From Terebella lapidaria (lineage: Eukaryota; Annelida; Polychaeta; Terebellida; Terebellidae), in assembly GCA_949152475.1 (NCBI GenBank), contig OX424560.1, forward strand, positions 22,259,106 through 22,323,105: a stretch of 64,000 bases of DNA. The letters are read 5' to 3'. The translations under genes and the position numbers were made by a program. Under the pieces are notes generated by a model. That model worked only from the letters and a program-made list of their open reading frames with translations, was not told where the DNA came from and did no database searches. Positions 48,059-58,877 of this stretch are shown here, piece by piece; position 1 is the first letter of the stretch; every line of letters starts with the position of its first letter.

Positions 48059-48659
48059 TTACCAATCATTTGTGGATGTTCAGCGTAGTGAATATACAGG
48101 TATCCGCAATGCGAGAAAATGTTCCCTGTGATTTCAGATTTGAAATTCAAGTCGTATAACTATACTATTATCACTCTTTATGATATAGACTTGTTATATA
48201 ACGTGAGTCACTTGTGTCGCAAAAAATCAATATTCATCTTGTCATCGTTTATCTTGTGTTGTGAATCATGACTATCATATATTAGAGAGTGTCAATGGTA
48301 ATTACTATGATCAGGGTCATCGAAATTTCGCACAATCTTATATGAGTCAGAGATAAGAAGATGCACCCGAATGGCACGATAATTGTGATTAATATTTTCA
48401 TTTGATAATAATAATATACTATTCATTTAGTGAAGTTATAATTGTATATCAACCCACCACCGATTACAGGATGGTATTATTAAATAAGTTTTGACATGAA
48501 TTTACAAGATGGGTGCAGATTTGCAGCTATTTGCTCAATCTTTGACATGTATTTTAATTTTTGGTGGAATATCTTGCCGTTGCCATATATTCAGTCGAAC
48601 AGGTTGAATAGGTTTTCAAAATGAAAACGTATGTGTTACACCTTGCCTACATACACTAT

Positions 48660-49085
48660 TATCAAACAAATCCTGAGGTGGGCGTGTGGTTGCCATGATA
48701 CTTTTCGTTCTCCATCTAAAACACTTGTTCTCTACACGGAAAACTCAATACCGTCTATAAATAACAATATTAATTCGGATTTCTTTCACAGTGGCTGATG
48801 AATTTTATTGATTAGCTCGTCGGTCACCGCCGATATGCCACACGATACTGGCGCCCGGGGGCAAACCGGATATTGTTTTTCCGAATCCAAGTCATACAAA
48901 CTGCAGATTTCGTTCTTGCAATCGATTTCACAACGAGACCGCGGATACAGTATCACACTGCATAAAATGAAGGTCTCGCGGTGAAGGCGATAGTTCCGCA
49001 GCAAATGTTCCTAGGTAATGCCACTTCCGGCTGTTTGGTTTTTGTTTGACGTTTACAACATTTCAATCCAGTGGTTTTGCTGTAA
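48660..49085. repeat. 430-bp duplicated segment, copy A
   Basis: Similar throughout to 58020-58457, with the same order of blocks ('gaggtgggcgtgt', 'ccgccgatatgccacacga', 'gaatccaagtcatacaaact', 'acagtatcacactg'). In both copies the minus strand is open over a similar peptide (here 49004-48786, containing CGISAV and IHQPL), and one plus frame is open too. The rest of the flanks are unrelated. It may be the end of a mobile element or a dispersed gene fragment. Confidence 0.75.
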
Positions 49086-49093
49086 GTCCTTAC

Positions 49094-49400
49094 TATGATC
49101 AAACTTATAGACATATTAAGCTGTTCATTATAACTACCCTCAAACAAGGATTTACTACCCACAACAATCATTGTGTACGTGAAGCAATTCCACAGATTAG
49201 TCAGTAAATGGTTGTTTCATGTTCGATTCCACAATATGTTAAAAATGAACAAATTATGGTCAAACTTATCGACATATTAAGCTATTCATTTCAACTACCA
49301 TCAAACAAGGATCTACTACCCACAACAATCATTGTGTACGTAAAGCAATTCCACAGATTCGTCAAGAAATGGTTGTTTCATGTTCGATTCCACAAATCTA
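49094..49400 (+). repeat. Two-unit tandem duplication, period 161 bp
   Basis: 'aaacttatagacatattaag' at 49101 recurs as 'aaacttatcgacatattaag' at 49262. The following 'caacaatcattgtgtacgt' and 'tggttgtttcatgttcgatt' blocks repeat in step. Confidence 0.85.
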
Positions 49401-52400
49401 TTGAATTATAATAAACAAAACCTTTTAACTGAGACTTTTGACGAAAAATAAGGAAAAATGCGCACGAATATTAGTTCATTGTTTTAAAAGTAGCTCCCTT
49501 GTTTCTCTACAAAAGCACAAATAGATACGGACAAACAGATTAATATGATAACAAATTAATTATTAATAATAATTTTTAAATTCATTTTTAATATGAACAA
49601 ATGATACGATTTCAATAAATAGGAGCCCTTTCACACTAACTAACATCCTATTGCCGAGCTCAGCTGTTCGATGGGGTCGTAAAATTTCAGGAGTGCTTTA
49701 AGCACCATAGAGGTGGTAACGTGGTCATGTTTTTGTAATTGAAAATCTCCTTGATACTGATATATGCACGTCATGTGGGAACAACAGACTAATTTCTCAT
49801 CAGTTTCAAAGCTAGTATGATCATTCCTATCGACGATATAATATAAGGCCAAAAATATATATTACGGATCTGGTTAGGCACGTGTGTCACTTAGAACCCG
49901 CGCATCCAGCAGACCAGCAGAAAAAATCACGTGCATCACTATCTGAGAACCGATTTCCTTTTTTAAAAAGTAAATTGACTCACATACACCGATTTTGGTA
50001 AGATAATGATTGAGTCAAATGGTCCCCATTGTCTTTGACAATATGACAGTATGCCAAACGGGCCAGATTCTACCGGGTCAGTCATCAGCAGGCAATTTTA
50101 AAGGAAATACTTCGCTATGTTAGCCATATTCGACCGGATCATTGATCAGCAGCCAAATTTAAGGGGTGAACTCGCACTGGCGCATCTCTTTTTCGTCGAC
50201 CTTAATAACCGGAACTGTTATTATTTTTACTTTTGGCCTGATAAAAGTGAACTATCAATATGTCAGGCAGTATCATACCATACTAAAGTACCTGATGTCG
50301 AATTCACTTACTTTCTCAAATAGTTATTGTTGATCATCTTACAAATCATCCTGGTAAACTTTCACGTAGTGTTGAATCGGTTGTGTTGTATTTTGCATTT
50401 AAATGTGTCGTAACTGAAAATATCATTACGAAAATGTAAGTCATTTATGCATGTTTCATTCATGTGATAAATCAACGCCAATAACTTTGAGTAGAACTCA
50501 AAGATTACATTACTAAGATTATAAATATGATATCATCTTGATTATTCATCTATAGTATGCTATCGAAATGAATCCTTAACATTGAGTCGGTTGGATGTCA
50601 ACATATTGAATTGCAACAAAAACACCAAATTATATCGTGTTTGTGGAACAAATAATAATAGCGACCGCTTGACAAGGCAAATAATAGTAGGCGAATGAAA
50701 TATGATTTTCCATTTATGTGTAGGATAAATATTTTCAAACGAATTGTCTAATATGAACACAGGGGCGTCTGGTGATAATGTCACCCCGTTTGAATTTAAG
50801 TCAATTAATCACCTGCAAATACACAGCCTTGGCTAGATGGAAAGCAAAACATATTAAATGGAAATTGATAAAATGGTAAATATTATAGTTAACTTATCAT
50901 CTTATAGTGGTAAATAATAACGTGTTAATGGTTATGATTCGCTCGTTCCATTCCGACGTTTGTTTCGCTGAAACACATGCTCGAATGAAAATCTATATCA
51001 ACAGTGTGTGTAAAAAAAAGTTTCGAATGTTAGGTTGACATCATTCAGACCAATCATGAGGTCACATGATATATTAAAAGGAAGTACATAATGTTCCTCT
51101 TATTCCATCTCTACTTCTATCAGTAGAGGTGCTTTGTTACAGTGGAAACCTTTCATATACAGTAGTCATCTGTGTATATCCATTTTTATAATGAATAATA
51201 AAGAAGGAACAGAAAGAAAGGAGTCACATTATTCTGTTTATGGTTTAGTTCTTGGAAAATGTCAAATAAATGTCAAGTAAACCTATCATAATGCTTAGGA
51301 ACACGCATTGCAAGAAAACTGAACTGGTTGTATGACAAGATATTAAAGACAACCCGGCATTGGAATCCCACGCCCTTTTGGCACTGGTACATTTGCAGAT
51401 GAAATTCTTCGAATAAACTGTATTCATGATGAATTGAATCAATTTCAATTTATAGCAGTGTTCTGTTTCCATGTAATCAGTATTTTTTAAGCCTAATCCA
51501 AATCCAAGGTTACATTATATACACATTGCACGCACTTGCATAACTTGTTGATCAGTCACTTGATTTGCTCATGAGATAAACGCATGCGATCAGGCGTTGT
51601 CCCATAGCTAAATATTATGCAAAATATTGAATGTAATAATATTGAGATTTGTATATGTAATGTGATTACATCAATGACTTCTAGTAATGATAATAGTAAT
51701 ATTTCATCCGATATTTTATATTTTAGCTGCTTCCTTTCTTCGCACTCTCTCTAGGAGAGAGTTTTGACATATTATATAACTATGGACATGGTATTCAAAG
51801 TAATTTTTAAATTGTTCTATATACAATATCATCCATATGAACTACACGTAGCCGGAAACAGAGCGATTCTAAGCACCCAGATAAATATCTACCACGGTAG
51901 GAAGACCGATATTTCAAGGGTAGCGTGTTCAGCAATTTTTCACGTAAAATGACGTTTCTTATGTCCATGTTGATGCACAAAATCTCTGACAAGGGAGGTG
52001 GCTGCAACTATCTATCGGGCAAAGAGCACTGATGCACTGACGGGCAAAGAGCAGGGAAGCGCTAATATATGTTTCAGGCTGAATTGGGGCGGGGATGTAC
52101 AAGAGGAGAGACTATTGTTAAGGAATTGAAGGTAGGAGTTTGCATCACATAATAGCATCACATTGTGGTATCAGATAAAGATATTCTTATTGACAATACT
52201 ATGGCATATTCATGGTGCTACTCTGCTTAGACATCGATGCAAATACTCAATTAATGATGAGGAGCTCTCTGAAGTTACAATATTGGCAATACATACAAGA
52301 AAATAGTCAAGAAAATAAATATCTACATGTTTCTGAAACAACATACCACAGGATGGGTGAATTTTATATTGTGATGACGAAACATTCAAGAGCGTCTTCA

Positions 52401-54828
52401 TCGATACCGTGAATGCACATAGTAAAACATTGATCCAAAAGCCGAGGAAGAATTGTTCTGAAAAATCGAAACCAAGATCGCTATGAAATCTCCAGCAAAG
52501 ATGGTAAATCTGGAGGAACTTCTTTAATCCCTATATATGGTAAGGACGAGTAAGAATATGGAGTTCTTTATGAGTTTGTGCGTTGTAAGACCTGAGGGAA
52601 CCTGGATAGTTTTCATCATCCGACATGAATGGAAGTGTAGGGGATTTGATGGTGCATAACTTGTCATACACATTAGAACCCGTGAACTGTGAACGAAACG
52701 AAAAACGAGAATGACGCTAGGATTTACCGCCGCACTGTACAGAGTATGCCTCTTTTCTTGACAAAGAGGGAACAGATGATTTCAAAGATAATTGTCACAT
52801 CCTTCTTTCTCACTGTATTGTAAACCAATTTAAGTGAATCTCTCTAGTCGTACTGGTAGAATGTTTCTAAATGCACCTCTCTTTAAAGATAATTCGGACA
52901 AAACAAAAATTTCGTCAGAATTTTTTCAAACTTCGTCAGTTTATGCATGACGTAGTACTGGGATAGTAGGTGAAAAAAAATATATATGTCACCGAACTAG
53001 TTTTCGAGTTATGATAGCGTTTTGAACATGTGTTTGGTATCAATTTTATAATGGGAGTGAATGGGAAAATGCAAATTTTGATTATTATTAATGCAATAGA
53101 AAAAAATCCAGTCGTCAGATTTCACTGATTTTTTGATGATTTACATCTTTGAAAAATACACGTGTAGAGAAAATAAAAAATATAGGTCACCGAATTAATT
53201 TCTGAGATATTGACAATTTGGTGAAAAATGAACCAATTAGCCCCATTTTGGCGGGAAATTTCTTGTGACCGCCAGGAATACGTCTTCACGTTTTATCATG
53301 GTGAGTAATCGATGTCCCGGAGGAGGACGATATCGGAAACAGTACGTATTTGCATTGATTTCACGATATTATGGCAGCATTCACACTATTGTCAACTACT
53401 ACAACAAAATAATATTAATTTTAATTCTAAACGATCTCTGTGTCGTGTCATATTAATTAACAACGCAAATTTCTGTGATAGTTAGAGGTACATTTTCATC
53501 TACAAGTGCAATCATTGACTTGAATTTCTGGAGTGTACATGTAAGCCTACATACACTTTTTCAGGCTCAGATGTCCGAACACGTGGGTGTACTTTTTACA
53601 CCCCAGGTTATGATAGTATGCGGGTGTCAGAACTTTTGTGATCATCAGAACTATTATGCCTACGTCAGCACCAGAGATCTTTCTTTTTTTGTTCAAATTA
53701 GGACATAATAGGCCCATATGGTTAAGAGTGTTTGGGTCGGAGCATCGGCTCACCATCTGCTACTGAAAATTTATCAGTGTTTCGTTTGGGTTATTATTGA
53801 ATATCTGTTTATCCCTTAATTCGTGACTCTATTGCTGGACTTCCATTATATATATTATTACAGTGCTATTAATAGCTGAACTCCGTGGCAAGCACACTAC
53901 CCAATCTCAAGGGCCGCAAATCATCACGGCACGTATCTCGAAACGGATAGCCTAACATGCCGCCTGGTGCTCTCACGATGACTTTCGTTTCAGTATAAGC
54001 CTTCAATTTATACCCATAGGTAAAAGCATACAGTTTATACTCATTGGCCTAGTTTGTCAGGACAATATTGTTTGAATGCGAGCGTTACTTGCATAGATAG
54101 GCCAACGACAAAGTCACGGGCTCTCACACCAGCGTCACCGTGCTCCTACATGTTCACTCCGAGTCACCTGCTCATGAATGAGCTGTTTTTTTTTTCAGGG
54201 TATTATTTATCAAACTTTAAATTCATACAGCTCAGCAAAATAGTGGCAATCAAAAATGTACACGACAAAACTCATAGACTCTGGTTTCGCTCCAGACGTG
54301 GATTGTGTAATGCTTAAGTGAGTATGGTGACGCCGTTAACATGCTCAAATGACTACGGCGACTACCGTCACCGTGCTCCTCATCACCGTGACTAGGCCTA
54401 CACCACGCGGTATTATTCATTTAGAAATCTGTATATTTATTTTACGGCATAGCCTACATTAGGCCGGGCTTGCGCAGTTTGTTAGATTACTGGTTACTAT
54501 ACGTGATCATTTTATGCCACTTTCTGACGTCATGACGTTTTGATATAGCCGTAATATCGTTCGCTGGGTGGCGCCTGTGGGCCCTGTCCGAATTATCTTT
54601 AATACACAGTTCGCAAAGTAAAATGTCATAGCTGATGATTTTATGATATGATCTTATGTGCATATCTAGTTATGTAAGACTGTTGCAAACTCAGGAGTAA
54701 CCAGAAAGCTCACTTAGTGTTTTGAAAAACGAATCATGTGTGAGGAACAAGTGTCAAATATTTGGTGGAACAACTGAATTATCTGAGAAAAAAAGCAAAA
54801 AACCGCAGTTTGTAATTCTTCGCATATA
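49401..54828. other. Gene-free interval
   Basis: AT-rich DNA without a recognisable gene. A weak 61-bp-period duplication occurs at 50062-50165 ('gccagattctaccggg' / 'gccatattcgaccgga'). Two related short segments lie at about 52,995 and 53,180 ('gtcaccgaactag' / 'gtcaccgaattaa'). Everything else looks like unremarkable spacer. Confidence 0.5.
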
Positions 54829-56257
54829 TACTCTTTATCAAAAGTCTGGTATCACTTTGGTAACCAAGAGAATAAGATTATTTCCATATATAAAATGAAG
54901 GTGCAATATATTTATTCTATTCCATACATATTTCGGACAATGCTAATCAATGAGTACTGCATTTATTGTGTTGAAAAACAAGTTGACATGGTTGAATAAC
55001 AGATGCAACAAAATGTGCTTGAAATCGCACACAACATCACAGTAACGTTACAAGCTCAATAACGTGTTGGTCCTCCACCATTTTGCACGCATGCTTGACA
55101 TCTGGATCTGCATGACCTGTACAATTTTTGCAGGTCGGCTTGAGGAATGTGATCCCATTCAGCATGCAAAGCTGCAGTCAAAGTTCTGACATCGATGACT
55201 GGTGGATCCAAACAACGAACGCGTCTCCCTAGGATGTCCCACACATGCGCGATGATGTTTAGATCTGGGGACTTTGCCGGCCATTCCATGTGCAGACAAT
55301 CTTCGTGGTTATCCCAAAACTCGTTCACAACCCTGGCACGATGACATGGGGCATTATCATCTTGGAAGATGAATCCCCTCCCCACACTTGTGAGTCCGAA
55401 TGGAACTGCTACTGGATCAAGAATTGTGTCCCGATAGCGAACAGCGTTCAGTGTGTTCGGCACCACGATAAGTGTCGACTTCTGCGCGTACGATATGGCA
55501 CCCCAGACCATAATGCTGCCACCTCCATATCGGTCCACTTGTTCAATGTACTTGGGATTGTACCTCTCGCCCTTCCAAACTCTCAGACGCCCGTCAATGA
55601 ACTTGACACAAAACCTGCTTTCATCACTGAAAACAACGTTCGTCCACTTTTGCAGGTTCCAGCGTGCATGCGAACGAGCCCATTTCAGTCTTGCCATTAT
55701 GTTTGTCTGTGATAGCATTGGGAAATTAGCTGGTTTGTGACTATGGAGGCCTGCATTATGCAAACGACGACAGATTGTCATTGAACTAGCAGGATGATGC
55801 CGTGTTGCTCGCATATGAAGCTGCAAATCTGACAATGACGCTGTCGGTTTCCGATTGGCCTCCGCCACGAGGTCTTCATCATCTAATGTATCCGTCACCC
55901 GAGGCCTTCCAGATCGCTTCTTGTCAACAACGTGCCCGGTCTCACGATATCTTTGTACACATTTGGTGACCGTTCCGGGGCTGACATTTAAGTGTTCAGC
56001 AATACGTCTATTGCTCCAGTGAGCATCATCCCGCAATGTCACAATGCGCCACCGGACATCTTCTCGCAGATGACGAACCATTCTCTACATGTAATGATTT
56101 GCGAAATACTTCAATGACCTATTCAAAATACCTCAATGAACTATGTCTATGTTAAATTATATGGTCTAATCACCATGGTAACAATTATTACATATGCAAC
56201 GTTTTAACTCAATTAATGGGAACACTAAAAGTGATTCCAGACTTTTGATAAAGGGTG
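54829..56257 (-). mobile_element. Tc1-like transposon, 1429 bp
   Basis: Terminal inverted repeats share CTTTATCAAAAGTCTGG followed by (T/A)ATCACTTT at both ends, with TA at 54827-54828 and 56258-56259. The interior is one uninterrupted transposase gene on the minus strand. Well-matched ends and an unbroken frame suggest a fairly recent insertion compared with the Tc1 element at 29.5 kb. Confidence 0.9.
55056..56081 (-). CDS. Tc1-family transposase, intact frame, catalytic Glu replaced by Ala
   Basis: A 341-residue protein, the normal Tc1 size, starting at ATG 56081. Residues 1-60 form the DNA-binding region (IAEHLNVSPGTVTKCVQRYR helix-turn-helix, then the GRPR-type motif KRSGRPRVTD). A second HTH-like region spans about 75-125. 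The DDE nuclease core has D153 in VFSDESRF and D242 in FQDDNAPCHRA. The third position, in the usual SPDLN(P/V)IEH context, reads SPDLNIIAHVWD, so residue 278 is Ala. The codon is GCG where GAG would encode Glu, a single-base change. Spacing from D242 is 35 residues. The family cuts and pastes DNA at TA sites. Without the third acidic residue this copy should bind ends but not catalyse. Confidence 0.92.
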   Translation of the reverse strand: MVRHLREDVRWRIVTLRDDAHWSNRRIAEHLNVSPGTVTKCVQRYRETGHVVDKKRSGRPRVTDTLDDEDLVAEANRKPTASLSDLQLHMRATRHHPASSMTICRRLHNAGLHSHKPANFPMLSQTNIMARLKWARSHARWNLQKWTNVVFSDESRFCVKFIDGRLRVWKGERYNPKYIEQVDRYGGGSIMVWGAISYAQKSTLIVVPNTLNAVRYRDTILDPVAVPFGLTSVGRGFIFQDDNAPCHRARVVNEFWDNHEDCLHMEWPAKSPDLNIIAHVWDILGRRVRCLDPPVIDVRTLTAALHAEWDHIPQADLQKLYRSCRSRCQACVQNGGGPTRY

Positions 56258-56259
56258 TA

Positions 56260-58019
56260 CGTATATTCAATTCCTGTGTATTTCAAGTCCTGTGTAATTT
56301 GTAAAATACAACGTGGAATCATAAATTGATAAAATACAGGACATTGATGTCGGTGTTTCGAAAATGTAAACATGAATATTTGCTTGTTTTTAAATGAAAA
56401 TATGGAAAAATACTATAATGAGTAAGAGATAATGGGTAATCAGATACACAACTCCCATTTCTGATCGTCATCACCGTTGGCTACTTGTACTGGATTCGTA
56501 CAAAATTGTGTCTATTGTTGCCTCAAAATAAACTTTATAGATATTAGTCTAGACGAAAGTAAATTGTAATCAGCACAGAAATTCTATTTTCCTACTGAGT
56601 GAAATTTTCAGGGTTTCAAATTCCCCCATGTATCATACAGACAACAAAGATTATCATATATTAAATTATATATATATCAAGAACAATGCTGGTGAATGCG
56701 CCCGTGAAATATATCGAGGAACAAAACGGAGAAAATATATTCAAACAGTAGTAATATAATTGAAAATCCGGTTGTGTGTCAATCCCCGATTGTATTATCT
56801 GTACATTTAGCTGAATACGTCACCTGAAACGTGATTAAATGGTGTGTTTTTTTTTAAAAACTCTCAACAAAGAATAAGTGGAACTTTATTCGACACACGT
56901 TTGTCACATTTAAGAAAGCACATTATGACTGATACACCCTAAGAACCTTTTTCACAGTAATATTACCATAGATGGTCTATTACCAATGAGGGCAACAGCA
57001 TACTAATATATGCATATGGCACTGTTTCGAATGCTATATAGATCGGTTTATCTAGCATTCTGTCACTGAATCTAGGCCGCGCCTTTAGGCGAGGCTTAGA
57101 TGGTGATCAGAGTGCTAGATAAACCGATTTAGCACGAGAATACAATGTCATATGCATTTTCTCGCTCGACATGCCAATAAATAGCTGTCACGGCAAACAA
57201 ATTATATATCTTACTCACTTGAGTGCCAGATCGAAATTCGAAATATCTTGGAACTGTTCTCATGATTGGACGGGAACGGTTGAGTGCGAGAAAACGTATT
57301 CTTCTCAAGAGTACTTGATGTTATTGGTCAGCTCTGTGTGCTGGTCTGCCAAATTTGCAAACAAAATAACCTAGAGGGTCACGTGAATTTTGCTTACGCT
57401 AAACTATGGAAAGCCATTATTATCACTGCTAATTCATAGTTACGATCATAATTAGCTAACTACAAATTGTCTATCTCATTGATGTAACAAAAATTGAGCA
57501 CATTTCCTCATGCAAAACTAGTCATTCAGAGAATGCAGCTCCTCATTGCTATAATTTAGTGATATGAAATACAGCTACATATGTATATATTTTCAGTTGG
57601 CAATTCTTGAATGTTTTACCTTGGGCGATGACAGATTTGGTCATATACTACAATCGGTCCTGTGCATTTGATGGGAAATTGGCAATAGAAAAGGCGTTGT
57701 TTCCATTTCAGGTTAATACACTGAGTGAAAAACTATTCAAACAGATTGAAATATCTACCTCCCGTAAAAGCTTCACAATACCCCACCGATAATACCCACA
57801 TCATAAAAAAACGTAATGTACCTAAAATCAATTTTCGTTTTCAATCTGTTGAATCACATTTGAACATCGCGTTAATAATGTCTTATGTCTTAATAATGTC
57901 TTTATCCACATAACATCATATGTTTATTGAATACTTGTGCTGCATGCTCCATCAAGAATTCGAGCACATTTTCGAAACAAAAAGGTATTGTACATTGTAA
58001 GTTACCTCTTGTTTGCATC
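56260..58019. other. Gene-free interval with one hairpin
   Basis: AT-rich spacer. The only structure seen is the long foldback at 57010-57156. ORFs at 57171-57374 and 57607-57913 have no recognisable motif. Confidence 0.5.
57010..57156. repeat. Long hairpin / foldback element, about 147 bp
   Basis: The arms pair across a centre at about 57,084. 'atcggtttatctagca' (57042) pairs with 'tgctagataaaccgat' (57113), and 'ggccgcgcc' pairs with 'ggcgaggc'. The outer parts 'atgcatatggca' and 'tgtcatatgcat' also pair, with a few mismatches and small bulges. Likely a MITE; a structured RNA precursor is the alternative. Confidence 0.8.
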
Positions 58020-58457
58020 CAGTGTTATTCGAAAAAAATCTTGAGGTGGGCGTGTAGTTGCCATGATACGTTTTGTCATCCACCTAAAACACTTGTTTCC
58101 ATGGAAAAAATCAATACCGTCCGTAAATAACAACATTAATTGGACTTCTTTTACAGAGGCTGATGAATTTCATTGAATATTTGCTCCTGGGCCACCGCCG
58201 ATATGCCACACGAAACTAGCGCCCGCGGCCAAACCGGATATTGTCTTCCCGAATCCAAGTCATACAAACTGCGGATTTCGTTCTTACAATCAATTCTACA
58301 ACATGACCGCAGATACAGTATCACACTGAATAAAATGAAGGTCTTGCTGTGAAAGCGATAGTTCCGCAGTAAATGACTCTGTGTAATGTCACTTCCGGCC
58401 AGTTGGTTTTTGTTCAATGTTTACAGTGATTCTGTCCAGTGGTTTCGCCGCCGTAAC
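58020..58457. repeat. 430-bp duplicated segment, copy B
   Basis: Counterpart of 48660-49085 in the same orientation. The minus strand is open over a peptide related to that of copy A (58417-58151; shared CGISAV and IHQPL). It ends about 90 bases before the 21/22-bp satellite upstream of the integrase-core gene. Confidence 0.75.
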
Positions 58458-58549
58458 TCCATACTCAACGAAAATTTCCTGGTGGCCTCCGGTGTGATAA
58501 TTACGGAAGAGGATTAGGGCCAAGCAACTAAATTTTTTTTTCCGAATTG

Positions 58550-58796
58550 TCGACTTACGTATCTCGATAAATCGACTTATTATCTCGATAAATCGACTTA
58601 TTATCTCGATAAATCGACTTACGTATCTCGATAAATCGACTTATTATCTCGATAAATCGACTTACGTATCTCGATATATCGACTTACGTATCTCGATAAA
58701 TCGACTTACGTATCTCGATAAATCGACTTACGTATCTCGATATATCGACTTACGTATCTCGATAAATCGACTTACGTATCTCGATAAATCGACTTA
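58550..58796 (+). repeat. 21/22-bp satellite, 11 units
   Basis: Units of ATCTCGATAAATCGACTTA followed by CGT (22 bp) or TT (21 bp), starting at 58561, 58582, 58603, 58625, 58646, 58668, 58690, 58712, 58734, 58756 and 58778, after a partial unit. Units 6 and 9 carry TCGATATATCGA in place of TCGATAAATCGA, giving a 66-bp higher-order period at the 3' end. The core is near-palindromic. The array ends 10 bases before the first in-frame ATG (58806) of the integrase-core gene. Confidence 0.95.
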
Positions 58797-58877
58797 AACC
58801 TTTATATGGGTGTACAAGGGACGTGTTATGTCTCGGATGTCTGTGTTACCGTTGCGTGCATGTGTGATCGGAGAATC

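Noticed and set aside
47689..48159. 156-codon ORF as a gene
   Set aside because: The opposite strand and another frame are also open. The stretch is GC-rich, arginine/histidine-biased, and lies inside a TIR-like element.
49210..49235. tRNA-like 'gttcgattcc' box (also at about 49,382)
   Set aside because: No A box, cloverleaf or acceptor stem around it; it belongs to a tandem duplication.
55290..55740. Plus-strand ORFs of 140 and 95 codons inside the Tc1 transposase
   Set aside because: They are antisense shadows of the real transposase frame.
58550..58796. CRISPR-like array of short direct repeats
   Set aside because: Units are contiguous with no unique spacers, and the genome is eukaryotic. 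It is a satellite.
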